Part shown: piece after piece, positions 43,463 through 52,697 of the stretch
How the letters are laid out: each line of letters begins with the position of its first letter
Position numbering within the stretch: position 1 is the stretch's first letter
Source of the DNA: Nitrospira sp. BO4
GTDB taxonomy: Bacteria; Nitrospirota; Nitrospiria; Nitrospirales; Nitrospiraceae
Direction: 5' to 3'
DNA length: 64,000 nucleotides
Assembly (NCBI GenBank): GCA_030144965.1
Contig: JAMPUU010000006.1
Coordinates: forward strand, 124,001 to 188,000
The notes under the pieces: generated by a model
What the model was told of the DNA's origin: nothing
The model's input: only the letters and a program-made list of their open reading frames with translations
The model's database searches: none
Translations under genes and position numbers: made by a program

Positions 43463-45541
43463 ATGGACCTCGCAGACTCCTCTCTCTATATCAATCGTGA
43501 ATTGAGTTGGCTACGTTTCAACGAACGGGTCTTAGAAGAAGCCCTGGATACCCGGCATCCTCTTCTGGAGCGGGTAAAATTCCTCTCCATCTTCAGCCGA
43601 AATCTGGACGAGTTTTTCATGATCCGGATGTCCGGTCTCTATTGGCAATTGCACACCGGAGCGGTCGACGCCCCGCCCGATGGACTGACACCGAAACAGC
43701 AACTTGAATCGATCAAACGGGAGCTTGATCTCTTGTTGACGAGACACCTGAACTGCTGGGAAGGGGATCTCTTGCCGAAACTTCGGGAGGCCGGAGTTCA
43801 CCTTGTCAGCCATTCAGATCTCGGGGCGGATGCGACGAAGCACCTTCGTGACTACTTTACAACCGCGGTTCTTCCCGTTCTGACCCCTCTCGCCTTCGAT
43901 GCCGCTCATCCGTTTCCCCATATTTCCAACCTCTCTATGAACCTTGCGATCGTCATCCGTCACACCGACGGTCAGGAACGGTTTGCACGACTGAAAGTTC
44001 CACCTCTGTTCCCGCGCTTGCTCAACGTCCCGGAGTTCTCGACAGGGGCCGGTCCTGAGCCGGCGCCCAGTGGGTTTGTGTGGATCGAGGACGTCATCGC
44101 CGCGAATTTGGACCTGTTGTTTCCCGGCTGCGCGGTGATCGCGGCCTATCCCTTCCGGGTCACGCGCGATGCGGACCCCGACATCGAAGAGGATGAAGCC
44201 GCCGATCTGCTTGAGGCGATCCAAGAAAGCCTTCGCCTGCGGCATTTCGGAACGGCCGTCCGCCTGGAAGTCAGGGGAAAGATGCCGGACCGGATACGTG
44301 AGATGCTCGCGCACAACCTTGAACTGGCCTCGGATCAGATCCAGGCAGTTCCCGGTCCGCTCGGCATGGCCGATTTGATCGAATTGACGCAACTCGACCG
44401 ACCCGATCTGAAAGATCCTCCGGCAGCCCACAAGCCGACCCCAATCCTGACCAAGCCGGATATGTTCGCCTCGATTCGAGACCGAGACGTACTGGTGTAC
44501 CACCCGTACGACAGCTTCATGCCCATCGTTGAGTGGCTGCGCCTCGCGGCCACCGATCCGGATGTCGTGGCGATCAAACAGACACTGTACCGCGTGGGGC
44601 GCCAGTCGCCTGTTGTGGAGGCCTTGATGCAAGCCCGCGAAAACGGCAAAGAAGTCACGGCTCTCGTGGAACTGAAGGCTCGCTTCGACGAAGAACACAA
44701 TATCCAGTGGGCTCAGGAAATGGAACGGGCCGGTGTTCACGTGGTCTATGGACTGGTCGGCTTTAAGACCCACGCAAAAATGTGTCTCATCATAAGACGA
44801 GAAGGAGACCGCCTCGCCCGTTATACCCATCTCAGCACCGGGAACTACAATCCCGCAACGGCCCGGGTCTATACCGACCTGGCGCTCTTGACCCGCAATC
44901 CGGCCATTACGTCTGATGTCGTCACGCTGTTCAATGCGCTGACCGGATACGCCGGTTCGATTCACTATCACCGCCTGATGGTAGCGCCGGACGGAGTCAG
45001 AGAAGGGATCGTCCAACGGATCGACCGCGTGTCGGCCCGGCACCATGACGGCAGCCAAGGGTACATCGCGCTGAAGCTGAACGCGCTGACGGACCCCACC
45101 TGCATCCAGGCGCTGTATCGGGCCTCTCAGGCAGGAGTGCAGATCGACTTGCAGGTACGGGGAATATGCAGCCTTCGTCCGGGAGTCCCGGGTGTCAGCG
45201 AGCGGATCGCGGTGACCTCGCTCGTCGGACGGTTTCTCGAGCACAGCCGCATCTTTTACTTCCGATCAGGCCAAGAAGAGGAGCTGTGGCTCGGGAGCGC
45301 CGACCTCATGCCTCGAAACCTTGACGGCCGAATTGAAGTGGTCTTTCCCGTGGAATCACCCGACCTCCGACAGGCGATCCGCGACGACATTCTGCTTCCG
45401 CATCTACGAGACACGGTCCAGCTCCGCCGAATGACCCGGGACGGCACCTATGCGCGGGTGGCTCCGAGCCCCGGAGAACCTCCGTTCGATTCCCAACAGC
45501 GGATGCTCGAACAAGCAGGGAGCTGGATGCGGCCGTCATAG
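43463..45541 (+). CDS. ppk1: polyphosphate kinase 1
   Basis: PPK1 makes polyphosphate from ATP, reversibly. The start at 43463 gives 692 residues beginning with Y-I-N-R-E-L-S-W-L-R-F-N, the family start. The active-site histidine lies in V-G-F-K-T-H-A-K-M-C-L. Other conserved parts are H-P-Y-D-S-F, D-P-D-V-V-A-I-K-Q-T-L-Y-R-V and H-L-S-T-G-N-Y-N. It is followed 10 bases later by an RMD1-family gene, and a CYTH-CHAD gene lies downstream. Confidence 0.95.
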   Translation: MDLADSSLYINRELSWLRFNERVLEEALDTRHPLLERVKFLSIFSRNLDEFFMIRMSGLYWQLHTGAVDAPPDGLTPKQQLESIKRELDLLLTRHLNCWEGDLLPKLREAGVHLVSHSDLGADATKHLRDYFTTAVLPVLTPLAFDAAHPFPHISNLSMNLAIVIRHTDGQERFARLKVPPLFPRLLNVPEFSTGAGPEPAPSGFVWIEDVIAANLDLLFPGCAVIAAYPFRVTRDADPDIEEDEAADLLEAIQESLRLRHFGTAVRLEVRGKMPDRIREMLAHNLELASDQIQAVPGPLGMADLIELTQLDRPDLKDPPAAHKPTPILTKPDMFASIRDRDVLVYHPYDSFMPIVEWLRLAATDPDVVAIKQTLYRVGRQSPVVEALMQARENGKEVTALVELKARFDEEHNIQWAQEMERAGVHVVYGLVGFKTHAKMCLIIRREGDRLARYTHLSTGNYNPATARVYTDLALLTRNPAITSDVVTLFNALTGYAGSIHYHRLMVAPDGVREGIVQRIDRVSARHHDGSQGYIALKLNALTDPTCIQALYRASQAGVQIDLQVRGICSLRPGVPGVSERIAVTSLVGRFLEHSRIFYFRSGQEEELWLGSADLMPRNLDGRIEVVFPVESPDLRQAIRDDILLPHLRDTVQLRRMTRDGTYARVAPSPGEPPFDSQQRMLEQAGSWMRPS

Positions 45542-45551
45542 GATCAGTCCT

Positions 45552-46655
45552 ATGTTGCAAAACCTGACCATCACGAAAGGGGTCTGCTTCGCCCTCTTTG
45601 CCTATGATGTGGGGCACTCCATCGACCTGACTGATGCGGAACGGCATATCATCGCCGGAGCCGAACGCGGGCGTCTTCGTCATAAGACCAGAGCCCCTCA
45701 GTACTTCGAGTATCGGCCGGCTCCGCTGCGGCTGGTTCAGGAAGGGAGTGTTTTCGATGTCAGCCAGTATCAGGCCAGCCCGACGGTCGAAGTCATGGTG
45801 TACGATTTTGGAGCCGTCACCATTACCTATCGTTTTCCCCTTGAAGGACCGTTTGATCGGTTATTGGATCTGAGCGAGTCGCTCTATGAGAACGACCGGT
45901 TGCTGACTGAATCGCGCAGCCGCGTGGAGCAATTGGTCCACGCGCTCGGTTCTGCAATCGAGCGGCCATCCATTGCAAAGGATGTGGAAGATTACATCAT
46001 CTTTTTAATTGAATCCTCAGTGCCGGAGAAACCTCCGCTGTGGTCGAGTAACGAACCCGATTTGGCCCATCTCCTGCGCGCCGAACGGACCCCGTTTTCA
46101 GACCAGGAAGTGGCCGACGCCGTCTCCTGCCGGATCTCGTTCGGGCGAGAGGACGCCGCAATCATCGACTGGCACTCGGCAGTGTTGTTCGGCAAAGACA
46201 TGGACGACGTGCGCGCTGTGCTGGAATTCGCCAACGTCGAATTGCTGGAGATGCGAATCCTCGACGAACAACTCGACCGAGCGCTGGACGAGGCCTACGA
46301 GGCCTTATCTCGCAAGCCGCGCCTCCTGTCGCTGCCCGGCTCCCATGAAAAAGACACGATGCACATTGCGCAGCTGCAGGTCGATAACGCCCTGCTCTTC
46401 GAACGTGTCACCAACACCTTGAAGTTATTGGGCGATCAGTACCTCGCGCGCGTGTATCGGCTCGTCTCCCAACGGTTCCATTTGGAAGCCTGGGACGCGA
46501 GCATCCTCCGCAAACTGCAGACGCTGGAAAGTATCTACGGCAAGATGTCGGATCGAGCCGGCACCAGGCGGATGGAGGTCCTTGAGTGGATCATCATCGT
46601 CTTGATCGCGCTCTCCATCGGTCTGTCGTTCGTTCCAATGAGTGGTGGGCGCTAA
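45552..46655 (+). CDS. RMD1/DUF155 family membrane-anchored protein
   Basis: The 367-residue protein has the DUF155 core (V-M-V-Y-D-F-G-A-V-T-I-T-Y-R-F-P) and one C-terminal membrane helix (W-I-I-I-V-L-I-A-L-S-I-G-L-S-F-V). Relatives include yeast RMD1 and human RMND1, required for mitochondrial translation; bacterial roles are unclear. It is the second gene after ppk1, with a 10-base gap, so it is probably co-transcribed. Confidence 0.8.
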   Translation: MLQNLTITKGVCFALFAYDVGHSIDLTDAERHIIAGAERGRLRHKTRAPQYFEYRPAPLRLVQEGSVFDVSQYQASPTVEVMVYDFGAVTITYRFPLEGPFDRLLDLSESLYENDRLLTESRSRVEQLVHALGSAIERPSIAKDVEDYIIFLIESSVPEKPPLWSSNEPDLAHLLRAERTPFSDQEVADAVSCRISFGREDAAIIDWHSAVLFGKDMDDVRAVLEFANVELLEMRILDEQLDRALDEAYEALSRKPRLLSLPGSHEKDTMHIAQLQVDNALLFERVTNTLKLLGDQYLARVYRLVSQRFHLEAWDASILRKLQTLESIYGKMSDRAGTRRMEVLEWIIIVLIALSIGLSFVPMSGGR

Positions 46656-46735
46656 GCACTTAGCTGGAGTTTGTCCTCCAGTAATGAAGCGTGCGACTGG
46701 TGGACAAGGAACATGGGGAATCCATCCAATCCACT

Positions 46736-47386
46736 ATGCACGTAGCCGAACACTCTTCCCGGCTGGGCCGCATGCCATTAGCTGTCTCTTGTGCTCTGTT
46801 CTGGGTCTTTGCTCAAGACGTCACGCGGGCTGAACTTCAGTCTGACGTCACCGTGCGAGTAGAGTCCGGCCTTGCCGTAGCAACCAGTCTCTTGAGCGGC
46901 CGGAGGGAGATACCTTTAGATGCGCAGGAGGTCGTGATCGCTTCGGACGCGAACGGGATCAATGGCATTGTGGTGACCTCTCGCCGCCTCCTAGGGTTTT
47001 CAAGCCGTGCCCTGACCTGGAGCAAAAAAGAACTGGATCTCAACGAAAAGGTCCTCGAGCGGAAGATCCTCCCGACCTTCAGCATCGTGAGAACGGATCG
47101 TCATGTATATGGATTTCGCGGAGTCAACGGCCTATGGCTTGAAGAGCCGTTGGCCATGCGTGAAAAGATCCGTCGCTTCCATAGCAACGACTATGGAGCC
47201 GTCTTCATTACCAATGAACGATTGGTGGGATTCACCCCATTGCTCGGTGGTTTTGCATCGAAACCATTGGACGTACACGAACAAATCCTGGGAGTGGATA
47301 ACGACCAAGGTCTTATCCTCGTTTCCACCACGCGACGAACCCTGGTCCTCGGCAGCCGATTGAGTGGATGGGAGGAATTCGAATAA
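46736..47386 (+). CDS. exported repeat protein, unknown function
   Basis: From the ATG at 46736 the product has 216 residues. A hydrophobic stretch (L-A-V-S-C-A-L-F-W-V-F-A) acts as a signal segment. The mature part shows three or more repeats of about 45-50 residues built on a T/N-x-R-x-L-G-F strand and a following L-x-x-x-E-x-I/V-L (for example S-R-R-L-L-G-F-S-S and N-E-R-L-V-G-F-T-P), suggesting a beta-propeller-like fold. No catalytic motif or named family was recognised. Two other in-frame starts are possible. Confidence 0.6.
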   Translation: MHVAEHSSRLGRMPLAVSCALFWVFAQDVTRAELQSDVTVRVESGLAVATSLLSGRREIPLDAQEVVIASDANGINGIVVTSRRLLGFSSRALTWSKKELDLNEKVLERKILPTFSIVRTDRHVYGFRGVNGLWLEEPLAMREKIRRFHSNDYGAVFITNERLVGFTPLLGGFASKPLDVHEQILGVDNDQGLILVSTTRRTLVLGSRLSGWEEFE

Positions 47387-47660
47387 CGAGGCTCGCCGTC
47401 CACCTCCTCTACTCCCGGTTGACTTGAGCCGCCATCTGCGAAACTCCATGCCATTCTTCCCCCCTTCTGACGCACCGCGCTTGTTCATCACCTGAAAACG
47501 CATTCCTAACTAAGACTTAACCGCGCTTCACACCGACTTAGCATGGCCTTAACCAGTCAGAAACAGTCTCTCGATAAGCTTGTTCCGTATTGAGCAGCAA
47601 AGATCGCACTCGACGACAGACTGTTGTGGGACCGCCAAGACTGGAAAGGAGGTGAAAGAG

Positions 47661-47744
47661 ATGGGAACACTGATTATCGAAGCGTTGTTGCTGGGTGCCG
47701 TGTTGGGAGTCATGTATAAAGCGTTCTCTGCAGAAGGCGAATAA
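47661..47744 (+). CDS. 27-residue single-helix peptide
   Basis: The ATG at 47661 follows aaggaggtgaaagag, an almost perfect ribosome binding site. The product M-G-T-L-I-I-E-A-L-L-L-G-A-V-L-G-V-M-Y-K continues for seven residues and ends E-G-E. It is one hydrophobic helix of about 17 residues with a short charged end, too short for standard gene finders. Ribosome-site quality and helix form make it a credible membrane peptide. The next small gene starts 42 bases after its stop. Confidence 0.6.
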   Translation: MGTLIIEALLLGAVLGVMYKAFSAEGE

Positions 47745-47785
47745 GTCAACTGCCTTATCGATTCTCAGTAGAAGGAGACTCAATC

Positions 47786-47992
47786 GTGAACGCGAAGTGG
47801 GCTGACGAGAGCCGGAACGGGGCGCGAGGATCCCACCGGCTCTCGTCCGAGAAAATATCGACCTCATCAGTCGAACAGAAAGTGGGGGGCACGGCGACCC
47901 TCTCAGTTGAAATCTCGCAGCGCACTCACCCCGCCACTCGGTTTTTCAGCCGACTTGTTTCGGCTCTATATACATCACTGCGTCATGACTGA
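47786..47992 (+). CDS. small hypothetical protein
   Basis: The 68-residue frame begins at GTG with ggag eight bases upstream, after the 27-residue peptide. The product is serine-, threonine- and arginine-rich (R-G-S-H-R-L-S-S-E-K, A-T-R-F-F-S-R-L-V-S-A-L-Y) with no hydrophobic core, and was not recognised. It may be translated with the peptide gene, but coding is not proven. Confidence 0.45.
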   Translation: MNAKWADESRNGARGSHRLSSEKISTSSVEQKVGGTATLSVEISQRTHPATRFFSRLVSALYTSLRHD

Positions 47993-48125
47993 ATCCCCGA
48001 GACCGGGTGAACCGTCCTTTGTTGAGTCCTCCAAATTTTACCGCCGTGTAATGCCTGCCTAACGCATATGCAACAGGTCATTGGTAACCTGGAACCACTA
48101 CTAAAATAACAAAAAGGAGGATCAG

Positions 48126-48509
48126 ATGGTTACAGTTGGTAATTTGATGAGAAAAGAGCTCGTGACGGTCGAAACAGGCACATCGGTCGTGGAAGCCGTA
48201 AAGGTGATGAAAGCTTGTAATGTCGAAAGCGTCCTGGTGGCTCGTCAAGCGAAGATCATCGGCATTGTGACGGAATCGGATGTCGTCAAGAAATTCGTGG
48301 GGGCCGAGAAAGCGGCGTACTTCGTGCCGGTGGAAGAGATCATGAGTAGTCCGGTTCCCGGCATTGAGGAGCGGCGACCGTTGACGGAGGCAGCCGACCT
48401 CATGGACAAGCATCGCACTCTCCATCTGGGAGTGACAAAAGGAGGAGCCCTTGTGGGCCTTGTATCCGTGCGCGATTTTCTCCGACCTGTTTCGGTCGAC
48501 GACTTCTAA
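48126..48509 (+). CDS. CBS-pair domain protein
   Basis: The 127 residues are two CBS motifs in tandem: N-L-M-R-K-E-L-V-T-V-E-T-G-T-S to G-I-V-T-E-S-D-V-V, and I-M-S-S-P-V-P-G-I to G-L-V-S-V-R-D-F-L. Such stand-alone pairs bind adenosyl ligands and often regulate partner enzymes. A strong aaggagg lies before the ATG. No partner domain is fused; the target is unknown. Confidence 0.85.
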   Translation: MVTVGNLMRKELVTVETGTSVVEAVKVMKACNVESVLVARQAKIIGIVTESDVVKKFVGAEKAAYFVPVEEIMSSPVPGIEERRPLTEAADLMDKHRTLHLGVTKGGALVGLVSVRDFLRPVSVDDF

Positions 48510-48655
48510 TCCCCGAGGCAGTTTCGCCTCTCCCTTCCAACTCACTAGCCGCTCGTGCGACCTACCTTGGTCTTCGCTGAAGACCCACCGTGACTTGCAT
48601 CTCCCATCTCGAGCGTTCACACTTACACACACCCATCTGACACACAGGTCTTGCA

Positions 48656-50140
48656 ATGACTCGATCGGACAAACGTTCGGCTTCTGAGCACCACTCTTCC
48701 CAGATCTCCTCACAGCCTGAGCGTGAGCTCAAGCTGTCCGTTGATCCAGACTTCCGACTCCCTCGGCTTCCCGGCACTCTGCTCCCTCGGCGGCAGCTGA
48801 TCTCCACCTATTACGACACTACCGCCTATGACTTGGCCCATGCGCAAATTACCCTTCGCTATCGAATCGAACGGGGCAAACAGGCGTGGCAGCTTAAAGT
48901 GCCGCTGGGCGACGATCGGCAGGAAGTGGAAACGGCCGGTGATCAAGCCAAGCCCCCCGCCTCACTACGCAGCCTGTTGATACTCCATCTTGGGCATCGG
49001 AACGTGGTGCCGATAGTCACACTGCGAGTCTGGCGAACCGGCCTTCTGGTACGCCATGACCGAGTTCCGATCGCCGAGCTCGCCCTCGACACGGTGTCGG
49101 TGGTCAAGAACGGCCGTACCATCCAGCGTTTTCGTGAGCTCGAAATCGAACAGCGCCAAGGCGATGAAACTTCGCTTCGTTCACTCGAACAGCGGATGCG
49201 CGAAGCCGGTGCTTCCGATCACGACGGGCGGCCTAAATTCTTTCGGGCCCTCTCGCTCCCAACCCCCACTCTTCCGAACCCGCCTGGGCCGGAGGCGCCG
49301 GTGATCGAACACCTGAAGTGGGCGCTCGCTCAGCACGTCCAGTGGCTCATCGCTCATGATCCCGGGACGAGGCTCGGAACCGAGAGCGAAAGTCTGCATC
49401 AGATGCGTGTGGCGACCAGACGCCTGCGCGCGGTGCTCCGCACGGCTCGGCCGATCCTCCTTCCGGCATGGGTGACATCATTGCAACAGGAGCTCGATTG
49501 GCTCAGTGAGCTGCTGGGGCCGGCCCGGGATCTCGATGTACAGATTTCGTATTTTACGGATGAATCCGCCGGGTTCGAAGCGCGGGATCGCAAGCTGCTG
49601 GCGCAATTCATCTCTCACCTTCGCACTCAACGGGATGCCGTTCAGCAGATGATCCTCAGCGAACTCACGAGCGCCCGATATCTCGAACTCATCCGGCGGC
49701 TTCAACAAGCTGCGCAGGATCCTTCGGTGGTAGAATCTCCCCTGACTGTCCAGCAACTGGCCAAGCGGGCATTCAAGAAACTGCGCAAGGTGATCAGGCG
49801 TCTCCGTCATTCTCCGTCTGATGCCGTACTTCACAATATCCGCATCAAGACCAAACGCGCACGCTACGCGTCGGAGCTCGCTCGCAGCTCGGTGGGCAAA
49901 CCCGCAACCCGTTTTATCAAGTCCGCTCGGGCGGTCCAAGATCTGTTGGGTACGCACCAGGACGCGATTCAGGCGGAAGCTCACATCCGACAGTTTCTCA
50001 AGTACTCGACCAGCGTCCGCGCCGGATTCGTTGCAGGACGCATGGTCGAACGTCAGCGGCACCGCCGCCAAAACGTTCGTAAGGACATGAAACCACTGTT
50101 CAAGATGTTGTTGAAACGGGGAAAGAAGGCGTGGGGATAA
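48656..50140 (+). CDS. CYTH-CHAD domain protein
   Basis: The 494-residue protein has a CYTH triphosphatase-like domain at about 20-200. It includes the E-x-E-x-K motif as E-R-E-L-K, then Y-Y-D-T and R-Y-R-I-E-R-G-K, and the E-L-E-I-E strand. A CHAD domain fills about 220-494, with H-Q-M-R-V-A-T-R-R-L-R and H-N-I-R-I-K-T-K-R-A-R-Y. CHAD binds polyphosphate and CYTH hydrolyses triphosphates. The nearby ppk1 suggests polyphosphate metabolism; this is inference from domains and position. Confidence 0.88.
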   Translation: MTRSDKRSASEHHSSQISSQPERELKLSVDPDFRLPRLPGTLLPRRQLISTYYDTTAYDLAHAQITLRYRIERGKQAWQLKVPLGDDRQEVETAGDQAKPPASLRSLLILHLGHRNVVPIVTLRVWRTGLLVRHDRVPIAELALDTVSVVKNGRTIQRFRELEIEQRQGDETSLRSLEQRMREAGASDHDGRPKFFRALSLPTPTLPNPPGPEAPVIEHLKWALAQHVQWLIAHDPGTRLGTESESLHQMRVATRRLRAVLRTARPILLPAWVTSLQQELDWLSELLGPARDLDVQISYFTDESAGFEARDRKLLAQFISHLRTQRDAVQQMILSELTSARYLELIRRLQQAAQDPSVVESPLTVQQLAKRAFKKLRKVIRRLRHSPSDAVLHNIRIKTKRARYASELARSSVGKPATRFIKSARAVQDLLGTHQDAIQAEAHIRQFLKYSTSVRAGFVAGRMVERQRHRRQNVRKDMKPLFKMLLKRGKKAWG

Positions 50141-50145
50141 CCGGC

Positions 50146-50799
50146 TTATTTCACTTTGGATAGGTCGGCGGGAATCCTGATCTCTTTTCCATCTTGCAGA
50201 TTGACCACGAAGACCGACGTTTCGTTGGGGTCGAACTGCTCATAGGCGAAGAGCGCCGTGAACCGGGACCGGAAGGCCGGACCGTTGCCTTCGTTCTTGC
50301 GCCCGCGTTCTGCCTTGCCAACGTCGACAGGCTTGATCCGCTTCGAACCCTGGTGCAACTCGATCAACGCCCCTTCGGCAAAATACTCGTCATCGCCGCA
50401 CAATTGCACTTCCATCTCCATGTTGGGCATGTCCATCACTTTATTGATGAACTCTTCCGGCATGCGCACTTCGGTTTTTCGTTTTTTCGATTCTGCGGCT
50501 TCTTGACGACCGAAGGCTTCCAATCTATACCGCTTCGTACGAAGCACGGCGCTCGCTCCGCAGGGATCTTTCTCCGGATCGGCGCCGACCCGAGTGGCCA
50601 CGGACGCTTGCTGAAGGACTTTCTTCACGTCCTCGGGCGAATTGGCTTTTTCCATCGGAAGTCGACCGGTTTCGAGTACTTTGTGGGCCTCTTCTGAGGA
50701 CAGAGTGACGTCGATCGCCCACAACGATCCATTCCCTACTGCCAAGACTCCGATCAGCCCGAAAACCGGTACGAGGGTCATATGTTTGCGAAGAGTCAT
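50146..50799 (-). CDS. exported hypothetical protein
   Basis: The 217 residues start with a signal peptide (M-T-L-R-K-H-M then F-G-L-I-G-V-L-A-V-G-N-G-S-L-W-A). The mature part is beta-rich with D-P-C-G-A-S-A-V-L-R-T-K-R-Y-R-L-E-A-F-G-R, a Lys/Arg-rich middle and a tail N-L-Q-D-G-K-E-I-R-I-P. It holds two cysteines. No family was recognised. It converges with the CYTH-CHAD gene (five bases between stops) and precedes maf by 95 bases in the opposite sense. Confidence 0.7.
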   Translation of the reverse strand: MTLRKHMTLVPVFGLIGVLAVGNGSLWAIDVTLSSEEAHKVLETGRLPMEKANSPEDVKKVLQQASVATRVGADPEKDPCGASAVLRTKRYRLEAFGRQEAAESKKRKTEVRMPEEFINKVMDMPNMEMEVQLCGDDEYFAEGALIELHQGSKRIKPVDVGKAERGRKNEGNGPAFRSRFTALFAYEQFDPNETSVFVVNLQDGKEIRIPADLSKVK

Positions 50800-50894
50800 G
50801 CCTTCCCTTTGTTGTTCAGACGCGACGGCGTACCGATGCGCGCGACAAGAGATGAATGGCGGGCATTGTAGGGGAACGGCCCCCCTCTTTGCAA

Positions 50895-51527
50895 TTAGCC
50901 GACGAACCGGCTCCAGTTCGCATACGGCTTACGTTCATACAGAACATCGACGCACACAGGAACAGGATAGCCGATCGACCGAAGAAGCCGAGTGACGAGT
51001 TTCAAGGGCAAGCCCACCACCGTCGTATAATCGCCGTCGACCCGCTCCACGAGGTCCCCGCCGAGTCCTTGAATCGCATAGGCTCCCGCTTTGCCCAACG
51101 ATTCCTCCGTTGCGAGATATCGTTCATAAACATACTCGACGTCCGCTTTCATTTCCACTGTCGCCGTAGCGACATCCATCGATTCGATGCCTCGTTCACA
51201 GTGGCATACCGCGACGGCAGTATGAACCCGATGTGAACGGCCGGCCAGACGTCCAAGCATCGCGCGTGCGTCCTGAAGATCGACGGGTTTCCCCAAGAGT
51301 TCCCCATCGAGATCGATCACGGTATCACCGCCGAGCACAAGAACCTGTGGCTGCCCACGAGCCACGGATCGTGCTTTTTCAAGAGCGAAATGTCTGACCT
51401 GTTGAATGGGCGACCACCCGGCAATGGGTCGCTCGTGGAAGCTCGACGGGCAGACCTCAAAGGAAAGACCCAGCAATGCGAGGAGTTCTTGGCGGCGCGG
51501 GGAATTCGATGCCAGGACTAGCTGCAT
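50895..51527 (-). CDS. maf: Maf-type nucleoside triphosphate pyrophosphatase
   Basis: Maf hydrolyses non-canonical or excess nucleoside triphosphates to monophosphates. The 210 residues have L-A-S-N-S-P-R-R, L-G-G-D-T-V-I-D with G-K-P, and A-Y-A-I-Q-G-L-G-G. A YhdE-like dTTP/UTP preference is likely but not certain. It overlaps the end of the upstream dus gene by 10 bases, so the two are coupled. Confidence 0.9.
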   Translation of the reverse strand: MQLVLASNSPRRQELLALLGLSFEVCPSSFHERPIAGWSPIQQVRHFALEKARSVARGQPQVLVLGGDTVIDLDGELLGKPVDLQDARAMLGRLAGRSHRVHTAVAVCHCERGIESMDVATATVEMKADVEYVYERYLATEESLGKAGAYAIQGLGGDLVERVDGDYTTVVGLPLKLVTRLLRSIGYPVPVCVDVLYERKPYANWSRFVG

Positions 51528-52696
51528 CGTGACGCTGGAAGACTCAACTCGTCGAGAGATTCAGCTTGCGGAGCTCCGATTCCGGCCTGGGCCCGGTCCT
51601 GAAAGTCCACGAGAACCTCGTCCAATTCTTCGGCGGAAGACACCCGCACCATTCGTGCGCGAAGGGCGGCCGCATACGCAAAGCCTTTGCAATACCAGCC
51701 CAAATGTTTGCGCATACGATAGAATTGTTGTCGGCCATAGAGCGCTTGGAACTGATGGGCATGATCCACCAGAATGGCGAAACGTTCCTCCTGTGAGACT
51801 GCCGGCCCGGGTTCTGAAGCGCCCGGGGCACCGTTCGATTCACAAATCCGCTGCCGGACCTGTTCCTTGGAGCGAAAGAACCATGGCGCACCCAGCACGG
51901 CGCGCCCAACCAGCACTCCATCGACACCTGTCTCGCGGACCCGTGACACCGCGTCTTCGGGGCTTTGCACATCGCCGTTCCCCAACAGCAACGTTCTGGT
52001 TGCCTTCGCCAAGGCGGCTGCCCGTGCAATGGCCGACCAATCCGCTGCCCCTCGGTACATCTGTGTGAGGGTTCGTCCGTGAAGCGAGATCACTACCGGC
52101 TGTTCCATCAAAAGCTGTTCGAGCCATGTTTCGACCGTGACTGAATCGTATCCAAGTCTGGTCTTGACGGAAAGCGGCAGTCGCCGTCGTTGGACCGATG
52201 CTCCACTGTTGCGTTGTCGATTCAGACGTTCAAATGCGTCGACGCGGGCCGACTTGAAACCTGCTTGTTCGAGCGTTTGCCCACGTGCCCAGTCGTCGAT
52301 GCCATGTTTGGCCGCCTGAATGATGGCGCGAGCCAGTTCGGGAGTGCGGATGAGCCCCGCGCCTGAACCGGAAGATGCCACACTCTTCGAGGGACATCCC
52401 ATGTTGATATCCAGCCCGTCGAAGCCCAATTCACACACCGCGTGCGCGGCCATATAAAAGAGGTCCGGATCCTTGCCGTATAGCTGCGCGATGACCGGTC
52501 GCTCGATCTCGCTATACAGCAGCGTCTCCAGATGGATCTCCGGCCCGCGGCAGACGTCATGCACGTGCGTGAATTCGGTAAAGATGACATCCGGCCTGCT
52601 CTGACGCGCGACCACGGAACGGAAGCAGGCATCGGTCACTCCATCCATCGGCGACAGTCCGATGATCGGACGTGGGAGATTCAGCCAAAAGCTCAT
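51518..52696 (-). CDS. dus: tRNA-dihydrouridine synthase
   Basis: The 392-residue flavoprotein reduces uridines in tRNA. It has an N-terminal TIM barrel with P-M-D-G-V-T-D, the catalytic cysteine in N-M-G-C-P-S-K, G-S-G-A-G-L-I, S-V-K-T-R-L-G and H-G-R-T. The helical domain has G-W-Y-C-K-G-F. The start was put at 52696, because 27 upstream codons lie within the preceding gene and are not conserved in type. It begins one base after the DUF692 gene stop. Confidence 0.88.
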   Translation of the reverse strand: MSFWLNLPRPIIGLSPMDGVTDACFRSVVARQSRPDVIFTEFTHVHDVCRGPEIHLETLLYSEIERPVIAQLYGKDPDLFYMAAHAVCELGFDGLDINMGCPSKSVASSGSGAGLIRTPELARAIIQAAKHGIDDWARGQTLEQAGFKSARVDAFERLNRQRNSGASVQRRRLPLSVKTRLGYDSVTVETWLEQLLMEQPVVISLHGRTLTQMYRGAADWSAIARAAALAKATRTLLLGNGDVQSPEDAVSRVRETGVDGVLVGRAVLGAPWFFRSKEQVRQRICESNGAPGASEPGPAVSQEERFAILVDHAHQFQALYGRQQFYRMRKHLGWYCKGFAYAAALRARMVRVSSAEELDEVLVDFQDRAQAGIGAPQAESLDELSLPASRCS

Positions 52697-52697
52697 G

